This document shows positions 52,180 through 61,446 of a DNA stretch of 64,000 nt, piece after piece. A program made the translations under genes and the position numbers. Origin of the DNA: JAYPAN01 sp049597955 (lineage in GTDB: Bacteria; Pseudomonadota; Alphaproteobacteria; RS24); the NCBI GenBank assembly GCA_049597955.1, contig JBMYND010000007.1, forward strand, positions 43,835 to 107,834, read 5' to 3'. Every line of letters starts with the position of its first letter. Within the stretch, counting starts at the first letter, position 1. Under the pieces are notes generated by a model, which was not told the origin of the DNA, searched no databases, and worked only from the letters and a program-made list of their open reading frames with translations.

Positions 52180-52755
52180 CTAAAACTCCTTCAAAGCAGC
52201 CTCAATCTGCTGCGTAACCTCATCCATATCTTGCATACCATCCAAAGTGCGCAAAATTCCCTTACCCGCATAATAATCAGCCACCGGCGCTGTCTGCTCT
52301 TCATAGACGCGCAAACGGTGTTGCAGGGCTTGTTCCGTATCATCCTCACGCGGGCCGCTTTCGCTTTCCTGCGCCCGTTTCAGAATACGCTGAACCAGCA
52401 CATCCGGATCAACGGCCAGCTCTATCACCGCATCCAGCGAAATATTTTTATCTGACAACATAGTGTCGAGCGCCTCGGCCTGCGCGACATTGCGCGGAAA
52501 CCCGTCAAGAATAAAGCCATTTGCGCAATCTTCGGCCTCAATCCGGTCGGCGATAATGCCGACAACCACGCCATCCGGCACCAAATCGCCGCGCGCCATA
52601 ATATCCTTGGCCTGTTTGCCAATCGGTGTTTCGGCAGCAACGGCGGCGCGCAACATATCACCGGTTGATAATTGCGGGATATTGTGCGCCTGTTGTATGC
52701 GCTGTGCCTGTGTGCCTTTACCGGCACCGGGGGGGCCCAGGAAAATCAGCTTCAC
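52180..52755 (-). CDS. adk: Adenylate kinase
   Basis: Interconverts ATP+AMP and 2 ADP. Walker A GPPGAGKGTQA, STGDMLRAAVA, GFPRNVAQAEAL, and a short LID segment (KRAQESESGPREDDTE) without zinc Cys. The 191-residue length is the short form. GTG start overlaps the secY stop by 4 bases (GTGA). About 197 bases, holding the two hairpin repeats, separate it from rpsM. Confidence 0.97.
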   Translation of the reverse strand: MKLIFLGPPGAGKGTQAQRIQQAHNIPQLSTGDMLRAAVAAETPIGKQAKDIMARGDLVPDGVVVGIIADRIEAEDCANGFILDGFPRNVAQAEALDTMLSDKNISLDAVIELAVDPDVLVQRILKRAQESESGPREDDTEQALQHRLRVYEEQTAPVADYYAGKGILRTLDGMQDMDEVTQQIEAALKEF

Positions 52756-54083
52756 CGCTTGCGTCCCCCAAGTTTGGATTTCTTGATAAGCCCCTCATAT
52801 TGATGGGCAAATAAATGACCCTGCACCTGACCGACCGTGTCCATTGTGACATTGACCACAATCAGCAACGACGTGCCGCCAAAATAAAACGGCACATTAT
52901 AGGCGTTAATCAAAAATTCCGGCAGCAAGCAGACCAATGTAAGGTAAAGCGCACCGACCACGGTCAGCCGTGTCAGCACACGGTCTATATATTCCGCCGT
53001 GCGCGCGCCGGGCCGAATGCCCGGGATAAACCCGCCATAGCGTTTCAGATTATCCGCCGTGTCTTGCGGGTTGAACACAATCGAGGTGTAAAAGAAACAG
53101 AAAAAGATAATGCCGCCCGCATAAAGCGCCATATAGGCGGGCTGGCCGCGGCCCAATAAAGCGGCCACTGTGCCAAGCGCACCGGTGCCGTCGCCGCCTG
53201 AGAAATTGGCCAAAGTAATTGGCAAAAGCAACAGGGAGGAGGCAAAAATCGGCGGAATAACACCGGCTGTGTTAAGCTTGAGCGGCAAATGTGAATTATC
53301 ACCGGCGGTCATTTTATTGCCCATTTGGCGCTTGGGATATTGCACCAGCAAACGCCGCTGCGCGCGCTCCATAAACACGATAAAGGCAATCACCAACACC
53401 ACCATGACCATCAGCGCCATAATAATGAAAGTGGACAAAGCACCTTGCCGACCAAGTTCCAGCGTGCCAGCCAATGCGCTGGGCAGCTCGGCCACAATAC
53501 CGGCAAAAATTATCAGCGAAATACCATTGCCGACACCGCGCGAAGTAACTTGCTCACCAAGCCACATCAAAAACACTGTGCCGCCGACCAGCGTCACAAC
53601 CGCGCTGATGCGGAAAAACATGCCGGGGTCGGAGACCACGCCTTCAGCGCCTTCCAGCCCGACAGCAATGCCATAGCCCTGCACTGTCGCCAGCAAAACC
53701 GTGCCATAGCGCGTATATTGATTGATTTGCTTGCGCCCTGCCTCACCTTCTTTTTTCAATTGCTCCAAATGCGGCACAACCGAGGTCAGAAGCTGGATAA
53801 CAATCGACGCCGTAATATAGGGCATAATATTGAGCGCAAAAATTGCCATACGGCCAACCGCACCACCGGCAAACATATTAAACATGCCGATAATGCCGGA
53901 TTGCTGCTGCTCAAAAACCGATTTGAGCGCCTGCGGGTCAATACCGGGCAGCGGGATGTAAGTGCCAAGGCGATAAACCAGCAACGCGCCAAGCGTGAAC
54001 CAGATACGCTTTTTCAGCTCATCCGCCGTGCGAAAAGCGGACAGGCTCAAATTGGCGGCAAGCTGTTCGGCAGCTGAAGCCAT
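52752..54083 (-). CDS. secY: Protein translocase subunit SecY
   Basis: Channel of the Sec translocon with ten membrane helices. Markers: KKRIWFTLGALLVYRLGTYIPLPGID, GRMAIFALNIMPYITASIVIQLL, GVGNGISLIIFAGIV, and ERAQRRLLVQYPKRQ. 443 residues. It lies after rplO in the standard position of the spc cluster. Confidence 0.98.
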   Translation of the reverse strand: MASAAEQLAANLSLSAFRTADELKKRIWFTLGALLVYRLGTYIPLPGIDPQALKSVFEQQQSGIIGMFNMFAGGAVGRMAIFALNIMPYITASIVIQLLTSVVPHLEQLKKEGEAGRKQINQYTRYGTVLLATVQGYGIAVGLEGAEGVVSDPGMFFRISAVVTLVGGTVFLMWLGEQVTSRGVGNGISLIIFAGIVAELPSALAGTLELGRQGALSTFIIMALMVMVVLVIAFIVFMERAQRRLLVQYPKRQMGNKMTAGDNSHLPLKLNTAGVIPPIFASSLLLLPITLANFSGGDGTGALGTVAALLGRGQPAYMALYAGGIIFFCFFYTSIVFNPQDTADNLKRYGGFIPGIRPGARTAEYIDRVLTRLTVVGALYLTLVCLLPEFLINAYNVPFYFGGTSLLIVVNVTMDTVGQVQGHLFAHQYEGLIKKSKLGGRKR

Positions 54084-54103
54084 AAAACACCCCTCAGGCC
54101 GAC

Positions 54104-54604
54104 TTATGCGTCGGCATCACCCTTTGCTTCAGCAGCAGTTGGCGCTGCCGCTACCAGCGAGATTTTCCCGCCGAGTTTTTCAATCGCCGCTTGCGCGCCT
54201 TTGGAAACCCCGCTCACTTCAAAATCCAGCTTTTCTTTCAACTCACCTTTGGCGAGAATCCGAACACCATCCTTGGCGCGGCGGATAATACCGGCCTCAA
54301 CCAGGCTGGCCGCATTGACCGTTGCGCCTTTGGCCAGCTTACCGGCCTCAATCGCGGCTTGCAGACGGCCAAGATTGACCGCATTGAGTTTTTTCGGGTT
54401 CGGCACATTAAACCCGCGCTTGGGCAGGCGCATATGCAAAGGCATTTGCCCGCCTTCAAACCCTTTAATGGCAACACCCGAACGCGATGTTTGCCCCTTC
54501 ACCCCGCGGCCACCTGTTTTGCCCTTGCCGGACGACGTGCCGCGACCAATGCGCATACGCGATTTGCGGGCGCCCTGATTATCACGAAGTTCGTTGAGTT
54601 TCAT
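54104..54604 (-). CDS. rplO: 50S ribosomal protein L15
   Basis: A 166-residue protein: MKLNELRDNQGARKSRMRIGRG at the start and GGRGVKGQTSRSGVAIKGFEGGQMPL. The C-terminal tail is Ala/Glu rich. Between rpmD and secY. Confidence 0.97.
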   Translation of the reverse strand: MKLNELRDNQGARKSRMRIGRGTSSGKGKTGGRGVKGQTSRSGVAIKGFEGGQMPLHMRLPKRGFNVPNPKKLNAVNLGRLQAAIEAGKLAKGATVNAASLVEAGIIRRAKDGVRILAKGELKEKLDFEVSGVSKGAQAAIEKLGGKISLVAAAPTAAEAKGDADA

Positions 54605-54643
54605 GTGATTATCTCCTGTAAACCGGCTGGCCTACTTGCTGTC

Positions 54644-54835
54644 CTATTTGCTGTCAACGACGCGCACCAAATGGGCGACTTTGTTAATCATTCCGCGCAC
54701 GGCAGGCGTGTCTTCAAGCTCACGACGGCGACCGCGCTTGTTCAAGCCAAGGCCAATCAGTGTGGCGCGCTGGTCTTGCGGGCGGCCAATCGGGCTGCCT
54801 GTCTGCTCGACAATAATTTTATCTTTCTTGGCCAT
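54644..54835 (-). CDS. rpmD: 50S ribosomal protein L30
   Basis: A 63-residue protein with VEQTGSPIGRPQDQRATLIGLGL and VRGMINKVAHLVRV. ATG 54835 is immediately after rpsE; a longer frame starting at 54862 lies inside rpsE. Confidence 0.96.
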   Translation of the reverse strand: MAKKDKIIVEQTGSPIGRPQDQRATLIGLGLNKRGRRRELEDTPAVRGMINKVAHLVRVVDSK

Positions 54836-54836
54836 A

Positions 54837-55397
54837 TTACGCCTCCTGGCTCGCCGCTTCATCCTCGCCGCGACGCCGTGAAATCAAATCGCTGACTTTT
54901 TTGCCGCGACGCGCCGCCACTGAACGCGGGCTGCCTTGTTTCAGCAGCGCGTTAAATGTGGCATGAATCATATTATAGGGATTGGAAGAGCCAATCGATT
55001 TGGCCACAACATCTTGCATGCCCAGTACTTCAAATACGGCGCGCATCGGGCCACCGGCAATAATACCGGTTCCGGGAGGGGCGGCACGCAGTTCAACCTT
55101 GCCTGCGCCATGGCGCCCGGCAATATCATGGTGCAATGTCCGGCCTTCGCGCAGCGGCACGCGTATCATGTGCCGTTTGGCACTTTCGGTTGCCTTGCGG
55201 ATGGCTTCAGGCACTTCGCGTGCCTTGCCATGTCCAAAACCAACACGCCCACGCTGGTCACCAACGACCACAAGCGCGGCGAAACCGAACCGGCGACCGC
55301 CTTTGACCACTTTGGCAACGCGGTTAATGTGAACCAGGCGATCGACAAATTCGCTATCGCGCTCTTCCTGGTTATCGCGATTTTCGTTTCTTGCCAC
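54837..55397 (-). CDS. rpsE: 30S ribosomal protein S5
   Basis: About 186 residues: VHINRVAKVVKGGRRFGFAALVVVGD and a following GRVGFGHGKAREVPEAI. GTG 55397 has GGAG 7 bases upstream, better than the TTG one codon earlier. Acidic C-terminal end. Confidence 0.97.
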   Translation of the reverse strand: MARNENRDNQEERDSEFVDRLVHINRVAKVVKGGRRFGFAALVVVGDQRGRVGFGHGKAREVPEAIRKATESAKRHMIRVPLREGRTLHHDIAGRHGAGKVELRAAPPGTGIIAGGPMRAVFEVLGMQDVVAKSIGSSNPYNMIHATFNALLKQGSPRSVAARRGKKVSDLISRRRGEDEAASQEA

Positions 55398-55432
55398 CAA
55401 TTCTCTCCTTGAACCCGTAAATTCGATTTCGA

Positions 55433-55789
55433 CTAAAATGTAAGACCGGCTTCGCGCGCCGCTTCAGCCAGTGCCTTCACCCGGCCATGATAAATATAGC
55501 CGCCACGGTCAAACACCACGCTCTCAACACCGGCCTTTTTGGCGCGCTCGGCAATTTGTGTGCCGATAATTGAGGCTGCTTCAACATTTGACCCTTTGCC
55601 GGCGGCAAAGTCTTTGTCTTTGGTTGAGGCCGCCGCCAATGTGCGACCGGCCTTGTCATCAATGACTTGTGCGTAAATATGCTTCGACGAGCGAAACACG
55701 GACAGGCGCGGCAAGCCCTTGGCCACCTTGCGCAGGCGGCGGCGAACACGCTGTTTGCGCCGTTCATCTGTGGACAGTTTTTTAACCAT
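55433..55789 (-). CDS. rplR: 50S ribosomal protein L18
   Basis: A 118-residue protein with RRLRKVAKGLPRLSVFRSSKHIYAQVIDD and FDRGGYIYHGRVKALAEAAREAGL. 5S rRNA binding. Normal length and position. Confidence 0.98.
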   Translation of the reverse strand: MVKKLSTDERRKQRVRRRLRKVAKGLPRLSVFRSSKHIYAQVIDDKAGRTLAAASTKDKDFAAGKGSNVEAASIIGTQIAERAKKAGVESVVFDRGGYIYHGRVKALAEAAREAGLTF

Positions 55790-55798
55790 TGCTTACCC

Positions 55799-56332
55799 CT
55801 ATTTCTTCTTGCCTTCCTTGCGGAAAACATATTCGCCAGCATAGCGCACACCCTTGCCCTTATAAGGCTCCGGCGGGCGCAGGCTGCGGATTTCCGACGC
55901 CACCTGACCGACTTTTTGCTTATCAATACCGGAAATAATAATTTCCGTTTGCGACGGACATTCCACCTTAATGCCTTCCGGCAAGGCGAAATCGACATCA
56001 TGGCTGAAGCCAAGCGACAATTTCAGCGTATTGCCCTGCATTTGCGCGCGATAGCCGACGCCTTGCAATTCCAGCTTGCGGTCAAAGCCCTGCGATACGC
56101 CAACCACAAGGTTTTCAACCAGCGACCGGCTGAGACCCCAAAAGCTGCGCGCCGTTTGGCTTTTATCGACCGGCGACACTGTAATGCCATCTTCGCCATT
56201 TGCGACATTCACATAGTCGGACAAAATGGCTGACAATTCACCCTTGGGGCCTTTGACGGCAACGGCGCGGCCATCAAGGCTCACTTCGACACCATCCGGC
56301 ACCATAACAGGTTTTTTTCCAATCCGTGACAT
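55799..56332 (-). CDS. rplF: 50S ribosomal protein L6
   Basis: A 177-residue protein starting MSRIGKKPVMVPDGVEV, with GVSQGFDRKLELQGVGYRA and the ending KGKGVRYAGEYVFRKEGKKK. Confidence 0.98.
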   Translation of the reverse strand: MSRIGKKPVMVPDGVEVSLDGRAVAVKGPKGELSAILSDYVNVANGEDGITVSPVDKSQTARSFWGLSRSLVENLVVGVSQGFDRKLELQGVGYRAQMQGNTLKLSLGFSHDVDFALPEGIKVECPSQTEIIISGIDKQKVGQVASEIRSLRPPEPYKGKGVRYAGEYVFRKEGKKK

Positions 56333-56357
56333 AGCTTAATCCTTCAGCAATGCGGCG

Positions 56358-56750
56358 TCAGAAGACGCGGCATAAAATCTCGCCACCAACATTATTCTCG
56401 CGGGCATTATTGTCCGACATCACGCCTTTCGGTGTGGAGACAATTGAAATGCCCAGACCATTGCGCACCACCGGCATGGTTTTTACCGATGAATAAACCC
56501 GACGCCCGGGTTTGGAGACGCGCTGAATCTCCTTAATGACCGGCTCGCCCTCATAATATTTAAGCTCAATGGAAAGCTCGGACGTGCCATTATCATGCTG
56601 CGTTTCGGAATAGCCACGAATATAGCCTTCATCCTGCAGCACATCCAACACCCAGCGGCGCAATTTGGAACTTGGGCTGATAACCGAATTTTTACCGCGC
56701 ATTTGCGCGTTACGGATACGTGTCAGCATATCGCCAAGAGGATCGTTCAT
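56358..56750 (-). CDS. rpsH: 30S ribosomal protein S8
   Basis: A 130-residue protein starting MNDPLGDMLTRIRNAQMRGK and ending STPKGVMSDNNARENNVGGE plus a short tail. Known to bind 16S rRNA and to act as a translational repressor of the spc operon in E. coli. Confidence 0.98.
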   Translation of the reverse strand: MNDPLGDMLTRIRNAQMRGKNSVISPSSKLRRWVLDVLQDEGYIRGYSETQHDNGTSELSIELKYYEGEPVIKEIQRVSKPGRRVYSSVKTMPVVRNGLGISIVSTPKGVMSDNNARENNVGGEILCRVF

Positions 56751-56760
56751 CTATTCTCTC

Positions 56761-57066
56761 CTACCAGCTCGATTTAACCATGCCCGGAATCAGACCTTTC
56801 GAGGCCAGTTCACGCAGGGCAATACGGGACATATTCAACTTGCGGTAATAACCGCGCGGACGACCGGACACGCCGCAGCGATTGCGCAACCGTGTCGGTG
56901 CCGAATTGCGCGGCAATTCAGCCAGTTTCAACCGCGCCTTAAAGCGTTCTTCATTGGACAGTGATGTATCATTGGCGACCGCCATCAGCGCGGCGCGACG
57001 AGCAGCATATTTTGCCACCATGCGCTTGCGCTTATTATTGCGTTCAACCATACCTTTTTTAGCCAT
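56761..57066 (-). CDS. rpsN: 30S ribosomal protein S14
   Basis: A 101-residue, zinc-free S14 with NKRKRMVAKYAARRAAL and RNRCGVSGRPRGYYRKLNMSR-like end (RIALRELASKGLIPGM). Confidence 0.97.
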   Translation of the reverse strand: MAKKGMVERNNKRKRMVAKYAARRAALMAVANDTSLSNEERFKARLKLAELPRNSAPTRLRNRCGVSGRPRGYYRKLNMSRIALRELASKGLIPGMVKSSW

Positions 57067-57082
57067 AATCTACTCCCCCGCC

Positions 57083-57640
57083 CTAATCATTGAACGGAAA
57101 GTTAAAGCCGCGCAGCAATTCGCGCGCCTGTTCGTCATTATTTGTCGAGGTGCACACAATAATGTCCATGCCCCAAATCTCATCGACTTTGTCATAATTG
57201 ATTTCCGGAAACACAATATGCTCCTTCAAACCCATGGCGTAATTGCCATTGCCGTCAAAGCTTTTGGCGTTAAGACCACGAAAGTCACGCACACGCGGCA
57301 AAGCAATCGTCACCAGACGGTCGATAAATTCATACATGCGCGCGCCACGCAATGTCACTTTGACACCCAGCGGCATGTTTTCGCGCACTTTGAAGCCGGC
57401 AATGGAATTGCGGGCGCGGGTGATGACCGGCTTTTGCCCTGCAATCGCCTGCAAATCCTCAAATGCCGAATTGATTTTCTTTGTGTCTTGGGTTGTTTCG
57501 CCAACGCCCATATTCAGAACCACTTTTTCCAAACGCGGCACTTGCATTTCATTGGCATATTGGAACTTCTCAATCAGAGAAGCGCGCACAGAATCATTAT
57601 AATGCGTCTTCAGACGCGGCGTGTATTGTGCCTCAGCCAT
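57083..57640 (-). CDS. rplE: 50S ribosomal protein L5
   Basis: About 185 residues: MAEAQYTPRLKTHYNDSVRA and LEKVVLNMGVGE, FRGLNAKSFDGNGNYAMGLKEHIVFPEI. The ATG at 57640 overlaps the rplX stop by 8 bases; an earlier ATG lies well inside rplX. Confidence 0.97.
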   Translation of the reverse strand: MAEAQYTPRLKTHYNDSVRASLIEKFQYANEMQVPRLEKVVLNMGVGETTQDTKKINSAFEDLQAIAGQKPVITRARNSIAGFKVRENMPLGVKVTLRGARMYEFIDRLVTIALPRVRDFRGLNAKSFDGNGNYAMGLKEHIVFPEINYDKVDEIWGMDIIVCTSTNNDEQARELLRGFNFPFND

Positions 57641-57956
57641 CAATAGCCTCCCCCGAACGCTTGGCAATGCGTGTCTTGCTGCCATCATCGTTCAATTTGA
57701 ACCCGACCCGTGTCGGCTTGCCGTCTTTCGGGTCAATGATTGCCAGATTGGACAAATGGATTTTGCCCTCGCGATTGATAATCCCGCCTTCGCTTTGTTG
57801 GGTTTGGCGCTGATGGCGCTTGACCATGTTCACACCCTGCACCAAAGCACGATTTTCCTGCGGAAAGACGGCCAGAATTTCGCCCGACTTGCCCTTGTCA
57901 CGACCGGTCATCACCATAACGCGGTCGCCTTTTTTCAGTTTCAGCTTCACGGCCAT
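57633..57956 (-). CDS. rplX: 50S ribosomal protein L24
   Basis: About 107 residues with KLKKGDRVMVMTGRDKGKSGEIL (KOW motif). ATG 57956 shares one base with the rplN TGA and is 7 bases after GGAGG. Confidence 0.97.
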   Translation of the reverse strand: MAVKLKLKKGDRVMVMTGRDKGKSGEILAVFPQENRALVQGVNMVKRHQRQTQQSEGGIINREGKIHLSNLAIIDPKDGKPTRVGFKLNDDGSKTRIAKRSGEAIDG

Positions 57957-58324
57957 CACAACACCTCCGGTGCGAGCGAGACGATTTTCATGTGATTGGC
58001 GGCGCGCAATTCGCGTGTGACCGGCCCGAAAATCCGTGTGCCGACCGGCTCACCGGCATTATTGACAATCACGGCCGCATTGCGGTCAAAGCGTATCGCG
58101 CTGCCATCGGGACGGCGAATTTCTTTCGCCGTGCGCACAATAACAGCCTTCATTACATCGCCCTTTTTGACCCGACCGCGCGGAATGGCTTCCTTGACGC
58201 TGACAACAATTGTGTCGCCAACAGAAGCTGTTTTGCGCTTCGAGCCGCCAAGAACCTTGATGCACTGCACCCGGCGTGCGCCGGAATTATCGGCAACATC
58301 CAGATTGGTTTGCATCTGAATCAT
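57956..58324 (-). CDS. rplN: 50S ribosomal protein L14
   Basis: A 122-residue protein starting MIQMQTNLDVADNSGARRVQ with KGDVMKAVIVRTAKEIRR. TGATG junction with rplX. Confidence 0.98.
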   Translation of the reverse strand: MIQMQTNLDVADNSGARRVQCIKVLGGSKRKTASVGDTIVVSVKEAIPRGRVKKGDVMKAVIVRTAKEIRRPDGSAIRFDRNAAVIVNNAGEPVGTRIFGPVTRELRAANHMKIVSLAPEVL

Positions 58325-58335
58325 GACAGAACCTC

Positions 58336-58575
58336 TTATTCACCTTGGCTGGAAACAACTTCCCAGCTTTTCAATTTTGACATGGGACGACATTCCTGAA
58401 TGGTCACCACATCGCCTATTTTGCGCGCATTGCTTTCATCATGCGCGTGATAACGCTTGGACTTCCGAACGGTTTTTTTCATCACCGGGTCGGTAAAACG
58501 GCGCTCAACATTGACAATAACTGTCTTGTCGCCCTTGTCGCTGACCACTGTCCCTTGCAAAATACGTTTTGGCAT
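58336..58575 (-). CDS. rpsQ: 30S ribosomal protein S17
   Basis: A 79-residue protein: MPKRILQGTVVSDKGDKTV and KRYHAHDESNARKIGDVV with the closing SKLKSWEVV. Confidence 0.98.
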   Translation of the reverse strand: MPKRILQGTVVSDKGDKTVIVNVERRFTDPVMKKTVRKSKRYHAHDESNARKIGDVVTIQECRPMSKLKSWEVVSSQGE

Positions 58576-58586
58576 AATCGACTTTC

Positions 58587-58787
58587 CTAACCCGCTTGCG
58601 TGACTTTGGCGCTGCTTTGCGCTGTTTTCAGGCGCGCAATTATTCGGCGCACCTCACGAATCCGTGCCGAATTATCAAGCTGGCCAGAGGCCTGCTGAAA
58701 GCGCAGATTCAACTGCTCTTTTTTGAGCTTGACGATTTCGTCGGATAATTGATCCGGCGTCATATCCTTGATTTCAGACATTTTCAT
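58587..58787 (-). CDS. rpmC: 50S ribosomal protein L29
   Basis: A 66-residue protein with EIKDMTPDQLSDEIVKLKKE and LNLRFQQASGQLDNSARIRE. ATG 58787 is 8 bases after AGGGG; an ATG two codons later is also possible. Confidence 0.96.
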   Translation of the reverse strand: MKMSEIKDMTPDQLSDEIVKLKKEQLNLRFQQASGQLDNSARIREVRRIIARLKTAQSSAKVTQAG

Positions 58788-58798
58788 CACTCAATCCC

Positions 58799-59212
58799 CT
58801 ACTCACCGATACGCGAAACAATGCGCGTGGATACCGGCAATTTGGCGGCGGCCAATTTCAGCGCCTCATGGGCAATGTCGCTCGGCACGCCGTCAACCTC
58901 AAACATGATGCGCCCCGGCTTGACCCGGCAGGCCCAATAATCAGGCGAGCCCTTACCTTTACCCATCCGCACTTCGGTCGGTTTTTTCGAAACCGGCACA
59001 TCCGGGAATACCCGAATCCATACCCGACCGGCCCGTTTCATGTGACGGGTAATCACCCGACGCGCCGCTTCAATCTGGCGGGCGGTGATACGCTCCGGCG
59101 ACGTGGCTTTCAAGCCATAAGAGCCGAAATTCAGCGTTGTGCCGCCTTTGGCATTGCCATGAATGCGGCCCTTATGGGCTTTGCGGAATTTTGTCCGTTT
59201 TGGTTGTAACAT
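58799..59212 (-). CDS. rplP: 50S ribosomal protein L16
   Basis: A 137-residue protein: MLQPKRTKFRKAHKGRIHGN and RRVITRHMKRAGRVWIRVFPD, KPTEVRMGKGKGSPDYW. Confidence 0.98.
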   Translation of the reverse strand: MLQPKRTKFRKAHKGRIHGNAKGGTTLNFGSYGLKATSPERITARQIEAARRVITRHMKRAGRVWIRVFPDVPVSKKPTEVRMGKGKGSPDYWACRVKPGRIMFEVDGVPSDIAHEALKLAAAKLPVSTRIVSRIGE

Positions 59213-59215
59213 GTC

Positions 59216-59920
59216 TTAATTCCCTGCCGTCTGGCGTTGCTGGCGACCGGCTTCACCCGGCTCGTCGCGACGGTCACGCGCCATTGGGTCATGCTCCATG
59301 ATTTCGCCTTTGAAAATCCAAATTTTCACGCCGCAAATGCCATAGGCGGTCAGGGCTTCGGCGACGCCATAATCAATGTCAGCGCGCAGCGTATGAAGCG
59401 GCACACGCCCCTCACGATACCATTCCGTGCGGGCAATCTCGGCACCGCCAAGGCGACCGCCGCAATTGATACGAATGCCCAAAGCGCCAAGCCGCATGGC
59501 CGATTGCACAGCCCGCTTCATGGCGCGACGGAAACCGACACGGCGCTCAAGCTGCTGGGCCACACTTTCGGCAACAAGCTGGGCATCAATTTCGGGCTTG
59601 CGCACTTCTACAATGTTCAAATGCACTTCGCTGTCGGTCATTTTACCAATGCGCGATTTCAGCTTTTCAATATCGGCACCCTTTTTGCCGATAATCACAC
59701 CGGGGCGCGCCGAATGAATGGTCACACGGCATTTTTTGTGCGGGCGTTCAATCACCACACGCGACACACCGGCCTGGCGCAATTCCTTCATCAGCATGGT
59801 GCGGATTTTCAAATCTTCATGCAGCAGACCGGCATATTCGCCCTTGCCCGCATACCAACGCGATTCCCAAGTGCGGTTGACGCCGAGGCGCATGCCAATC
59901 GGATTAACCTTCTGTCCCAT
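59216..59920 (-). CDS. rpsC: 30S ribosomal protein S3
   Basis: A 234-residue protein: MGQKVNPIGMRLGVNRTWES, KH-type segment VIIGKKGADIEKLK, and GWYREGRVPLHTLRADIDYG-like region (EWYREGRVPLHTLRADIDYG). Gln/Arg-rich tail. TAATG junction with rplV upstream. Confidence 0.98.
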   Translation of the reverse strand: MGQKVNPIGMRLGVNRTWESRWYAGKGEYAGLLHEDLKIRTMLMKELRQAGVSRVVIERPHKKCRVTIHSARPGVIIGKKGADIEKLKSRIGKMTDSEVHLNIVEVRKPEIDAQLVAESVAQQLERRVGFRRAMKRAVQSAMRLGALGIRINCGGRLGGAEIARTEWYREGRVPLHTLRADIDYGVAEALTAYGICGVKIWIFKGEIMEHDPMARDRRDEPGEAGRQQRQTAGN

Positions 59921-60300
59921 TACGCTTTCTCCTCGACTTCACGCACCACAATGGTCAATTGGCTGAACGGCTTCAAAATCCGCGCGGCGCGACCCTTGGC
60001 GCGCGCCCGAAACCGTTTCATCACCAGATTTTTGCCAACATAGGCTTCCGCCACAATCAGGCTGTCCACATCCAGATTGTGATTGTTTTCAGCATTGGCA
60101 ATGGCGCTTTCCAGCACTTTTTTCACTTCATTCGACACACGGCGGCGCGAAAAGGTCAAATCGGACAAGGCCCGCTCCGCCTTTTTGCCGCGAATGAGCT
60201 GGGCGACCAGATTCAGCTTTTGTGGGCTGGTGCGTATCATCCGGCCAACTGCTTTGGCCTCATTATCCGGCAATTGCCGTTGCAGCGCAGATTTCCCCAT
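59920..60300 (-). CDS. rplV: 50S ribosomal protein L22
   Basis: A 126-residue protein: RMIRTSPQKLNLVAQLIRGK and VLESAIANAENNHNLDVDSL, VMKRFRARAKGRAARILKP. ATG 60300 is chosen; the longer open frame runs into rpsS. Confidence 0.97.
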   Translation of the reverse strand: MGKSALQRQLPDNEAKAVGRMIRTSPQKLNLVAQLIRGKKAERALSDLTFSRRRVSNEVKKVLESAIANAENNHNLDVDSLIVAEAYVGKNLVMKRFRARAKGRAARILKPFSQLTIVVREVEEKA

Positions 60301-60304
60301 TGGA

Positions 60305-60586
60305 TTAACCTCTCTTCGCCTTTTTGTCAGCCGCATGGCCGTAATAGGTGCGCGTCGGCGCAAATTCGCCAAATTTGTGGCCGACCATATCTTCGCTGAC
60401 CAATACCGGCACATGTTTTTTGCCGTTATGGACGCCGAAAGTCAGGCCAACAAATTGCGGCAAAATAGTTGAGCGACGGCTCCAGATTTTAATCACGGAA
60501 TTTGTCCGACCGCTTTCGCGCACGGCTTCCGCCTTTTTCAGCAAATAGCCGTCAACAAACGGGCCTTTCCATACTGAACGTGTCAT
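60305..60586 (-). CDS. rpsS: 30S ribosomal protein S19
   Basis: A 93-residue protein: TRSVWKGPFVDGYLLKKAE and IKIWSRRSTILPQFVGLTF, KFGEFAPTRTYYGHAADKKAKRG. Confidence 0.98.
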   Translation of the reverse strand: MTRSVWKGPFVDGYLLKKAEAVRESGRTNSVIKIWSRRSTILPQFVGLTFGVHNGKKHVPVLVSEDMVGHKFGEFAPTRTYYGHAADKKAKRG

Positions 60587-60595
60587 CTCGCGCTC

Positions 60596-61432
60596 CTAAC
60601 GTTTCTTGCGCAAATGGCGACTGCGCAGAATATATTTATCTGTGGTCTTGTTCGACCGTGTGCGGCGACCTTTGGTCGGCTTGCCCCAAGGCGTCACCGG
60701 ATGGCGACCGCCTGATGTCTTGCCTTCACCGCCACCATGCGGGTGATCGACCGGGTTCATCGCCACACCGCGAACCGAGGGACGACGGCCCTTCCAGCGA
60801 TTGCGACCGGCTTTCGCCAAATTAATATTGGACTGGTCAGGATTGGACACCGCACCAACCGTTGCCATGCAAGCGCCCAAAATCAGCCTTTGCTCGCCCG
60901 ATGTCAGGCGGACAATGGCATAGCTTTGGTCACGACCGACAAGTTGGGCGAATGTGCCGGCAGAGCGCGCCAGCTGACCGCCCTTGCCCGGCTTCAGCTC
61001 GATATTGTGAATAATCGTGCCAATCGGAATGGCGCTCAAAGGCATGGCATTGCCCGGCTTCACATCAACCTGCGCGCCGGCAATCACCTTATCGCCCGGG
61101 GCCAAACGCTGCGGCGCCAGAATATAGGATAATTCGCCATCATCATATTTGACCAGCGCAATAAAGGCCGAGCGGTTAGGGTCATATTCCAGACGCTCTA
61201 CCGTGGCGGCGACATCAAACTTACGCCGCTTGAAATCAATAATGCGATAGCTGCGCTTATGCCCGCCCCCGCGACGCCGCGCGGTGATACGCCCTGCATT
61301 ATTGCGCCCGCCCGATTTGGTCAGACCTTCGGTCAATGCCTTGACCGGCTTGCCCTTATGCAGAGCCGAGCGGTCAACCTGAATCAGACCACGCTGGCCC
61401 GGCGAAGACGGTTTGTATTTTTTCAAAGCCAT
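60596..61432 (-). CDS. rplB: 50S ribosomal protein L2
   Basis: A 278-residue protein: MALKKYKPSSPGQRGLIQVD, RRRGGGHKRSYRIIDFKRRK, and the ending VRGVAMNPVDHPHGGGEGKT with the conserved peptidyl-transferase-region His. Confidence 0.98.
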   Translation of the reverse strand: MALKKYKPSSPGQRGLIQVDRSALHKGKPVKALTEGLTKSGGRNNAGRITARRRGGGHKRSYRIIDFKRRKFDVAATVERLEYDPNRSAFIALVKYDDGELSYILAPQRLAPGDKVIAGAQVDVKPGNAMPLSAIPIGTIIHNIELKPGKGGQLARSAGTFAQLVGRDQSYAIVRLTSGEQRLILGACMATVGAVSNPDQSNINLAKAGRNRWKGRRPSVRGVAMNPVDHPHGGGEGKTSGGRHPVTPWGKPTKGRRTRSNKTTDKYILRSRHLRKKR

Positions 61433-61446
61433 GCTGTCACCTTTGC